Notes under the pieces: generated by a model | What the model was told of the DNA's origin: nothing | What the model saw: only the letters and a program-made list of their open reading frames with translations | Database searches by the model: none | Program-made: the position numbers and the translations under genes | Assembly (NCBI RefSeq): GCF_964656455.1 | Contig: NC_135721.1 | Coordinates: forward strand, 45,453,530-45,517,529 | Length of the DNA stretch: 64,000 nucleotides | Direction of reading: 5' to 3' | Source: Halichoerus grypus | Lineage: Eukaryota; Chordata; Mammalia; Carnivora; Phocidae | Part shown: positions 58,111 through 64,000 of the stretch, piece by piece | How positions within the stretch are numbered: the stretch's first letter is position 1 | Layout of the letters: every line of letters starts with the position of its first letter

Positions 58111-59159
58111 AAAGGAAAATTAAAAAAATTAACTTTGAAAGACTAAAGAATCAGGGGGAAAAAAGTCATGAATTCTATGTGCTGTATTCTCCTAGTGCTG
58201 GAGTTCTGCTGTTCTCATTGATCTTGGTCTTGGCTGGCAGTTCTTGCTGATCTTCTGGGGGAGGGGCCTGTCGCAGTGGTTGCTGGGGGCCAGGCTAAGT
58301 AATCTGCTCAGGTTGGCTCTTGGGAGCTTTTGTTCCCTACAAGCTTTCCGTACAGCTTTGGATGAGGAGAGTAAAAATGGCGGCCTCCCAATCTCCGCCC
58401 TGGAGGAGCGGAGAACTCGGGGCCCCACTCCTCCGTGCGCCCCCAGAGGAAAGCAGTCAATCATTCCTGTCTCCCAGGTCTCTGGCCGCACTCCGTGCTC
58501 ACCTGGGCTGTGACCGAGCGTTTCTATCTCTGGCACTCGACCCCGTGTGGAGTCTTCAAACCCAGCAGATCCCTGCGGTGCGCTCCTGTGCCACTCCTCC
58601 CGGGGGAGGAAGGGGGGTCTCCCTGGATCTGCCGATTGTTGGGTCCCTGCTGGAAGAGCAGTGGCCCGACTGTGCCACGGCTCATGGTTTATGGCAACTC
58701 CAAGCTGAGAGCCTATTCCTCGGCTCTGTCTCTGCAGCCGGCTTCCCCGCTCTGATACCTGGGAGCTCTGCCGCACTCAGGCACCCTCAGTCTCTCTGTG
58801 ACCCCCAGGGGCCTAAGACCACACTGTCCCGGCGAGGGTTCCACTCCCTGCTTAGCCACTGGAGCACTCTCCCTCAGCAGAGCAGACTTCTACAAGTTCC
58901 GATTTTGTGCTCCACGGCTCTATCACTTGCCAGAAGCGGCCAACGGAGGCCCCTCCCCCGCCGTCTATCTTCCTGAATATCACCTCAGATTCACTTCTCC
59001 GCATGTCTTACCTTCCAGAAAGTGGTCGCTTTTCTGTTCAGAGAATTCCTGCTATTCTTTTCTTCGATCTCCTGTTGAGTTTGTAGGTGTTCAGAATGGT
59101 TTGATCCCTATCTAGCTGAATTCCTGGGACCAGAAAAAATTTAGGTTTCCTACTCCTCT

Positions 59160-59168
59160 GCCATCTTG
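59160..59168 (-). promoter_or_regulatory. YY1-type site at the L1 5' end
   Basis: CAAGATGGC on the minus strand, about 14 bases from the 5' end of the element. In human L1 a YY1 site at the same place fixes the transcription start; the same role here is inference. Confidence 0.7.
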
Positions 59169-59181
59169 CTCCTCCCTGCCC

Positions 59182-59194
59182 AATTCAAATTCTT
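59182..59194. repeat. Target-site duplication of the L1, 5' side
   Basis: AATTCAAATTCTT, identical to 52,201-52,213. Confidence 0.9.
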
Positions 59195-59915
59195 AAATGA
59201 TTGTTGATTCAGCTACTTTCCTCTATCATTCTACTATCACCCTCTTCAAGGCAGTAATCTGCTCTCAAGACCACAAATACATCTTCCTAATTATTATTCA
59301 CAAATTTACTTGTATGCCTCTCCCATCTATCCTCTACAAAGCAATGACTTCTTAAAAAAACGAATGAAATCGCACCTCTGTCTTACTTAAGACACCTGGT
59401 ATGAATTCACAAATCTATAAAATGACTTACAAAATGCAGTATGATCTGTTCTGTGTCAACCTCTCCAGCTAATTCCCTGACTGTATATTACCTACTTCAC
59501 TCTACTTTAGCTACAGGAGGATGTTTGAGTTCTCTGAAAGCATAAAGTTGCTTTCTGCTTCATGGCTGTTGGGCATGCTGTGGTCCCTGTCCTAAACACT
59601 TTTCTCCAGATGAAGCTAGCTCTAGATAAAAGTCTCATCCTCAGAGGACCCTCCCCTTGCTTCCTGGACTAGATTTGAGCCTCCATTTATCTGCACAGTA
59701 TCACAGTATTTTTGACACTTTTTGTAGCACTTTTGTCCGAAATATGTGTATTGTGTGTGAGCTTACGTATTTATGTGTCTGTCTCCTATACCCCACAAGA
59801 CCGTTAAGCTCCTTGAAAATAAAAACCTTATCTGCTTTATGTTTGCTACTCCATCCTCCTGCTCCAAAACTCCTTAACACTTTCAGTAAATATATGTTCA
59901 GGGAAAAATGAACGA
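59195..59915 (+). mobile_element. L2 LINE, sense, right part (split by the L1)
   Basis: Continues the L2 begun at 51.7 kb: TCTATCATTCTACTATCACCC, CCAGCTAATTCCCTGACTG, TAGCACTTTTGTCCG, GACCGTTAAGCTCCTTGAAAATAAAAACC and ACACTTTCAGTAAATATATGTTCAGG in L2 order. The 84-codon frame is part of it. Confidence 0.7.
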
Positions 59916-60129
59916 AGTAAAATCCATGTAGGATAAAAAGACAAAACCAGAAAGATTGCTGTCATTCTTATGTGAGCTCTATGAAAAACCTATGTCTCCA
60001 GCTGAAACATGTTTAGAGCTGGTTTTAGGCAGTGATGATATGCCTAAAAAAAATCTGTATTCTGTTGGTTAGGAAACCTAACCTGAAGGCATTTTCAGGA
60101 AAACTAAGAGATGTAAGCCTGGTGTCAAA

Positions 60130-60760
60130 TGGCAGAATTAAAACAATTTGATAACAAGTCTGATGTCCTTTATTCAAGGGAAGACAATCCCTGGATTGGG
60201 GGAGCACAGTGCCTCAATCACAGTGGAGCCCTCTTCCTGAGGGATTTTGGCTAAGAGTGAGTTTATAGAGCCTTAGAAGAGGCAACCCAGAAACTGGCCA
60301 TGATTGGCTAGGAGGCTGGGGATTTCTGTATAAGGCCAGCAGGTCTTATTTTCTAGGGTAAGGTAAGCTAACTAACACTCAGTTACAGGATTGTCATTAG
60401 GACTGTGAGTAATTAATTAGATTTCCTTAACCAGTGTCTCCCATAAATGCGGGCTAACTTAAAAATTTTTTTTTTTAAGATTTTATTTATTTGCGAGAGA
60501 GAGAATGAGAGACAGAGAGCATGAGAGGGAGGAGGGTCAGAGGGAGAAGCAGACTCCCTGCTGAGCAGGGAGCCCGATGTGGGACTCGATCCCGGGACTC
60601 CAGGATCATGACCTGAGCCGAAGGCAGTCGCTTAACCAACTGAGCCACCCAGGCGCCCCAATGCAGGCTAACTTAAGTATAGATTTATGATGTGGGCTGG
60701 GCCACTGGGGTGGCCTCCATTTGTGGGCCCCAATATACAAATTAACTTTATCACTAGTAA
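60130..60760. repeat. Possible LTR-like or unclassified repeat unit, interrupted by a SINE
   Basis: Around GGGGAGCACAGTGCCTCAATCAC, CTCTTCCTGAGGGATTTTGGC, TTAGAAGAGGCAACCCAG and GATTGGCTAGGAGGCTGGGG, then (after the SINE) GGGCCACTGGGGTGGCCTCC. GC-richer than its surroundings, with the texture of a long terminal repeat or MER element, including a CCAAT-type ATTGG. I see no clear TG..CA ends, no duplication and no viral genes. Confidence 0.3.
60463..60659 (-). mobile_element. Young SINEC (antisense)
   Basis: AAGATTTTATTTATTTGCGAG, GTGGGACTCGATCCCGGG and ACTGAGCCACCCAGGCGCCCC. Duplication AATGCGGGCTAACTTAA (60446-60462) and AATGCAGGCTAACTTAA (60660-60676), one mismatch. Confidence 0.96.
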
Positions 60761-60764
60761 TTAT

Positions 60765-60985
60765 AGTAAGCACTAATATTTTTGAGTGATTACTATCATA
60801 CACATACTTTTCTAAGCACCTCATATATATTAACTTCTTTAATCCTCATATAAATTAGGAACTATTATTTTCCCAAATTCATGTTTGAAGAAATTGAGAC
60901 CCAGTGAGGTTAAACAACTTGCCCAGGGTCTCCCAGCTAATAATGGTGAAGCCAATATTCAAGCCCAGGATGGCTTTTCCTGAGA
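60765..60985 (-). mobile_element. MIR, antisense, well preserved
   Basis: TTTTCTAAGCACCTCATATATATTAAC, TTTAATCCTCATATAAATTAGG, GAAATTGAGACCCAGTGAGGTTAAACAAC and TTGCCCAGGGTCTCCCAGCTAATAATGG keep the full antisense MIR order. Confidence 0.9.
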
Positions 60986-61019
60986 ATCATGCTGTCATTT
61001 GGGATACCCAAAGTGTTAG

Positions 61020-61255
61020 CTTTAAAAGAATATGGACTTTATAATCAGAAAGATGCCATTTGAATTGTAGTTCTGACAATTTATGAGATGTGTGATCTTA
61101 AGCAGGTCATTTAACCTCCCCAAATCTGTTTCTTTATCAATGAAATGGAGGTAATAATTAAGCATCTGCCTCCCAGGGCAGCATTTGGGGAAAAAATGCC
61201 TTTCAATCAGGAAATACTTAAATAATGGTAACTATTGTCATTGCCATTGTGATTA
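61020..61255 (+). mobile_element. MIR, sense, well preserved
   Basis: ATATGGACTTTATAATCAGAAAGATGCC, CTTAAGCAGGTCATTTAACCTCCCC, TTTATCAATGAAATGGAGGTAATAATTAAG, then AATACTTAAATAATGGTAACTATTG. It lies head to head with the antisense MIR 35 bp away. Confidence 0.85.
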
Positions 61256-61257
61256 TG

Positions 61258-61620
61258 TGTTTGTTTGCAAGCAACAGAAAACTTCAATTAAACTGTCATA
61301 AGCAATAAAGAGAAATGGTTGGCTCATGCAACTGAGAGGCCTTCAGACAAGGGTTAAAGCAGTGTGGCCCAGGACTTAGGACTTAATCTACTCTCTGTTC
61401 TTCTGCAGTAGCAGTTTAATGTAAAACCTAGATCCCGTCATGATCTCACCACGGTACAGACAATAATGAGGGGACTGGCCTATTTCTGGTTTAGAGTGAG
61501 AATGTTTCTCTTCCAGCCATCAGACACATTCTGGGGAAGGGAGTTCCGGCATTGACTCTGTTCAGAATAACTTTGGTCAGAAAGCAAAGTGGATAGGAGG
61601 TTGCCATGAGACAGTTGCAG
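61258..61620. repeat. Unclassified ancient dispersed element (second copy)
   Basis: TTTGCAAGCAACAGAAAACTTC..GAAATGGTTGGCTCATGCAACTGAGAGG shares an ordered block with 38,135-38,210. The right part (CTCTCTGTTCTTCTGC, TCTTCCAGCCATCAGACACATTC) continues in a style seen in old repeats. Family not named. Confidence 0.4.
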
Positions 61621-62615
61621 AGAACTGGGCTACTGCTCATTGGGGCAAGACAAGTAGAACACAGGATGGTGTGTGAAAGTCAGATCTCTCCCCAGAAGCC
61701 AGTGCCACCCAAACCTTGTGACTTCAGCACGTGGAAAATGAGTGGTTCTCTCAAGGAACTTCCAGATGCTATTGAGAGACAATGATGTTGGATGGACAAC
61801 CAATGAGTTTTCACTAAAAATTATTACTATTATAGTGTTTTTGTTATTAATATAAATATTTATGTCACAGATATTGGATGCCAGCATTTTTAGTTAGCAC
61901 AACTGGTTATCAGGAACAAACCATTGTTTGAGAGAGAGGGAGAGATCACGTAGTCCCAAAATGCCAGCTCTCAGTCTTGGACCTTCTCTAGCATATGAAT
62001 ACCAAAATCAGATGGATTTTAAAAATTGTGTATAGACTCTAGATATGTTGCTTTTTAAAAATAATTTTGACACTTGTTTGATGAAGATATCTTACTGATA
62101 TTAGGATTTGTGAAGGTTATTTTTACCCTAGAACTAGGTATACATTCATGGCAGAGGCAGTTTCCCCCTAAAGCCATGCCAAACACTTATTTTTTGTCAT
62201 ATACTACAGAATTTGTATGAATGCAGTTTTTTCTTCCCATTGAATTCAGAAATGTTCCAACATTTGGGAAAGTATCTGTGGAATCCATTGTTAAACTTGC
62301 CCTATCGTGTAATCAAAGCAGAATCATTTTTAGTTCAACTATGATACGGGATCACATCTTGAAATGCTGTGTGTATTCTAAAGTGGTTAGAGGAGCCCGA
62401 TGCTTAGTAAATGTTCTTAATGTCAATTGATTTTACTTAAAGAGGCATATTTGGATCATGTAAGAGAAGTGATAAGGTACCACCATAGTGAAGCTTAGGA
62501 GGTTACTCATATATAGTATAGGGGAAGTTGTATTTACCCTCACCTACCCATCACCTCCCACCTCTCAGAAAAATATACTGGTATATTGAGAGCCTTCTTT
62601 ATAAATTTGAAAAAC
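61621..62615. other. No gene or repeat recognised
   Basis: AT-rich DNA; frames of 69 and 85 codons have no recognised domain. Confidence 0.4.
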
Positions 62616-62619
62616 AATG

Positions 62620-62745
62620 GTTTTGTAAATTAAGAGCCTAAATTCAAATGTCAGCTCTATCAATTCTACCTGTGTGACTTTGCTTTACCTTGATTACCCT
62701 TGAAACTCAATTTCTCTATCTCTAATGGGGAGACATTAATTAAAA
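62620..62745 (+). mobile_element. MIR fragment, sense
   Basis: TAAGAGCCTAAATTCAAATGTCAGC, CTACCTGTGTGACTTTGC, CTCAATTTCTCTATCTCTAATGGGGAG in MIR order. Confidence 0.75.
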
Positions 62746-63940
62746 AAAAAACAAAAAACACTTTTCCCTCCTACAGCTCAGAATTTCATATCTTAAATTT
62801 TAATTTGAAATAATCAAATTCAGTCCTCTCAAGAGAATGTAGAAAATGAGTTCTATTGAATTTACAAAAAAGCTCTGTAGCAACAGAAGATTTCTTTGTT
62901 CTATGTTTACAATCCATTAGGTGAAATGCTCATATTAAAAGTCTCTTATACTTCCCAGAATTAATACCGTTTTTTTGAAATCTCAAAAAATTCTAAATTT
63001 ATTCTTTGCATGACGATCTTCCTTTAAAAATAAAAAGCATGACTCCTCCCTTGCTAATGTTAAATTCACACATCAAATTTTGGCATAGTTAAAAATATCT
63101 ATCTAATGAATATAAAATACGAGGGCTTTATCCCACCCTCCCCCCTCAGTTTGGTCTTATCTCACATCAAGTCATAGTCACGAATTTATTTTCCCTTTCT
63201 TCATTCAGCCAACACTAATTTAGAACCTACTGTGGGCTAGAATCAGGGTATAGGCTGGGCTAGTTAAAACACTTCAATTTAGATTTTGTGATTTTGTAAT
63301 GTCTCCTGTGGGGGAGGCCTCTGCACTTACTGAACTAACAATTGCCTTTTGGTTATGTAAGACTGATTTAGAAGAGAAAATACTCTCATTTATATACCTA
63401 AGCTTTCCAATAAAAGGCAAGCTGTAAAATTGATTTCCATTGCAGGCACACACACATAGACTAAAACATTTTACCAATAAAATCTACCTCCTGTTTCTCT
63501 AGGCTTGTAACTTCAATATGCAGAGGGAATCTGTACAGGCATGCAAGAGAAAAATGTTTTTCTATTCTTTTATCAACGAATCTTAACACAGATCGAAATG
63601 CTAGTAACCAGCAGATGGTGCTTTTAGTAATAAATTTATAAGAGGTTACTTGAATATCCTTTCTATATTTTTTAAATAGAACTAACAAAAAATGAGGCAA
63701 GGTAATATTTTGCCATGACATGAAGCTTCTTTTATGGAATTATTAACGTGTGTACTTAAAAAGCTCAGCACAGTTTTTCCAATTTCCCTGTCAGGTATCA
63801 GTCAAATAATAAGATGAAATATCAAAGAAGCTGAAGTTAATATAAGTATTATATCCCAGTGGTTTATTTAAATGCTATATGCTTTTATAGCTGGAGTAAT
63901 TTAACTGCCATCATAACGCCAATTACAAATAAACTCACAA
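62746..63940. other. Unclassified AT-rich DNA
   Basis: No named repeat or gene. Antisense frames of 67 and 86 codons at 63.27-63.72 kb have no recognised domain. Confidence 0.4.
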
Positions 63941-64000
63941 GGGGCCCCCGGATGATGTAGTCAATTAAGCATCTGACTCTTGGTTTCAGTTCAGGTCTTG
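63941..64000 (+). mobile_element. Older SINEC, cut by the window end
   Basis: GGGGCCCCCGGATGATGTAGTC, then AATTAAGCATCTGACTCTTGG, an older-subfamily left arm. The rest lies beyond the window. Confidence 0.85.

Larger units (their letters stand above)
52214..59181 (-). mobile_element. Near-full-length LINE-1, antisense, inactive
   Basis: About 6.97 kb. In element order (high to low coordinates): GC-rich 5'UTR (59,181-57,446), ORF1 (57,445-56,560), an 81-bp spacer, ORF2 (56,478-52,665), 3'UTR with a polypurine-type segment, AATAAA and poly(A). Flanked by a 13-bp duplication. The 5' end (GGGAGGAGCAAGATGGC type on the minus strand) looks complete. Both ORFs carry stops and frameshifts, so it cannot make functional proteins, although few lesions and an intact duplication suggest a fairly recent carnivore-lineage insertion. 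Confidence 0.97.
57446..59181 (-). promoter_or_regulatory. L1 5'UTR with internal promoter
   Basis: About 1.74 kb. 58,200-59,000 is strikingly GC- and CpG-rich compared with the AT-rich window (GGCGGCCTCCC, GGCTCATGG, CCCGGCGAGGG), the expected internal pol II promoter part. 57,480-58,150 is A-rich and contains a tandem duplication. Antisense frames of up to 218 codons on the plus strand and 194 on the minus strand arise from GC-rich composition and are not supported as proteins. Confidence 0.85.

Noticed and set aside
58192..58976. Frames of 194 (minus) and 218 (plus) codons
   Set aside because: Both fall in the GC-rich L1 5'UTR on overlapping strands, where long chance frames are expected; the peptides have no recognised domain.
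60130..60760. Endogenous retrovirus
   Set aside because: Only an LTR-like texture is seen; there is no gag, pol or env similarity, primer-binding site or paired LTR anywhere in the window.
97..64000. tRNA-Lys-like A and B boxes at many sites
   Set aside because: Each belongs to a SINE with a CT-rich body and A-rich tail; none folds as a complete tRNA gene.
1..64000. CRISPR arrays, operons, phage or plasmid modules, or a new defence-type system
   Set aside because: The DNA is mammalian and repeat-filled; no spaced identical repeats, gene clusters or prokaryotic signals are present.

Overview
The window is mammalian nuclear DNA from a carnivoran. Twenty-one copies of a tRNA-Lys-derived SINE with the carnivore SINEC layout (pol III A and B boxes, CT-rich middle, AAATAAATAAAATCTTT tail) are scattered through it. 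The youngest copies have the type I associate with arctoid caniforms (bears, seals, mustelids); I see none of the dog-specific or cat-specific SINE forms. The species cannot be named from the sequence. The DNA is AT-rich. I found no supported protein-coding exon of a host gene, no RNA gene other than SINE-borne tRNA relics, and no bacterial-type features. It is best read as a gene desert or the inside of a very large intron.

Layout. 1-8.5 kb: diverged old LINE-1 pieces on both strands, peppered with six SINEs, plus MER5-like, hAT-like and MIR relics. 8.7-15.9 kb: mostly sequence I cannot classify, with two adjacent antisense SINEs at 14.2-14.7 kb. 15.9-17.1 kb: a long antisense L2. 17.1-22.9 kb: microsatellites, a Tigger-like transposon, MIRs, a 3' fragment of a young L1 (21.2 kb), and a more complex unique stretch at 18.4-19.2 kb. 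23-28.3 kb: two sense old L1 fragments, one split by a second Tigger-like copy and one by a SINE. 29.5-37.3 kb: almost continuous antisense old L1 with six SINEs. 37.3-51.6 kb: L2 and MIR relics, two DNA transposons, two SINEs and unique DNA.

The dominant feature is a nearly full-length antisense LINE-1 at 52,214-59,181 (5' end at 59,181). It has a 13-bp target-site duplication, a GC- and CpG-rich 5'UTR with a YY1-type site at its start, an ORF1 coiled-coil protein, an ORF2 endonuclease/reverse transcriptase reading frame, a 3'UTR and a poly(A) tail. Both ORFs are broken by stops and frameshifts, and the endonuclease catalytic Glu is replaced by Gln, so this copy is dead as an autonomous element. 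It landed inside an ancient L2 whose halves lie on either side (51.7-52.2 and 59.2-59.9 kb). The last 4 kb holds MIRs, one SINE, a possible LTR-like unit, unclassified DNA, and the start of a further SINE cut by the window edge.

Nothing here amounts to a new biological system. The points most worth a second look are the L1 5'UTR tandem duplication, the specific L1 lesions, the nested insertions that give relative ages, the young SINE insertions with near-perfect duplications (possible presence/absence markers), and the few unique stretches that could be conserved non-coding elements. All repeat-family names are from memory of consensus patterns; boundaries of old repeats are approximate.
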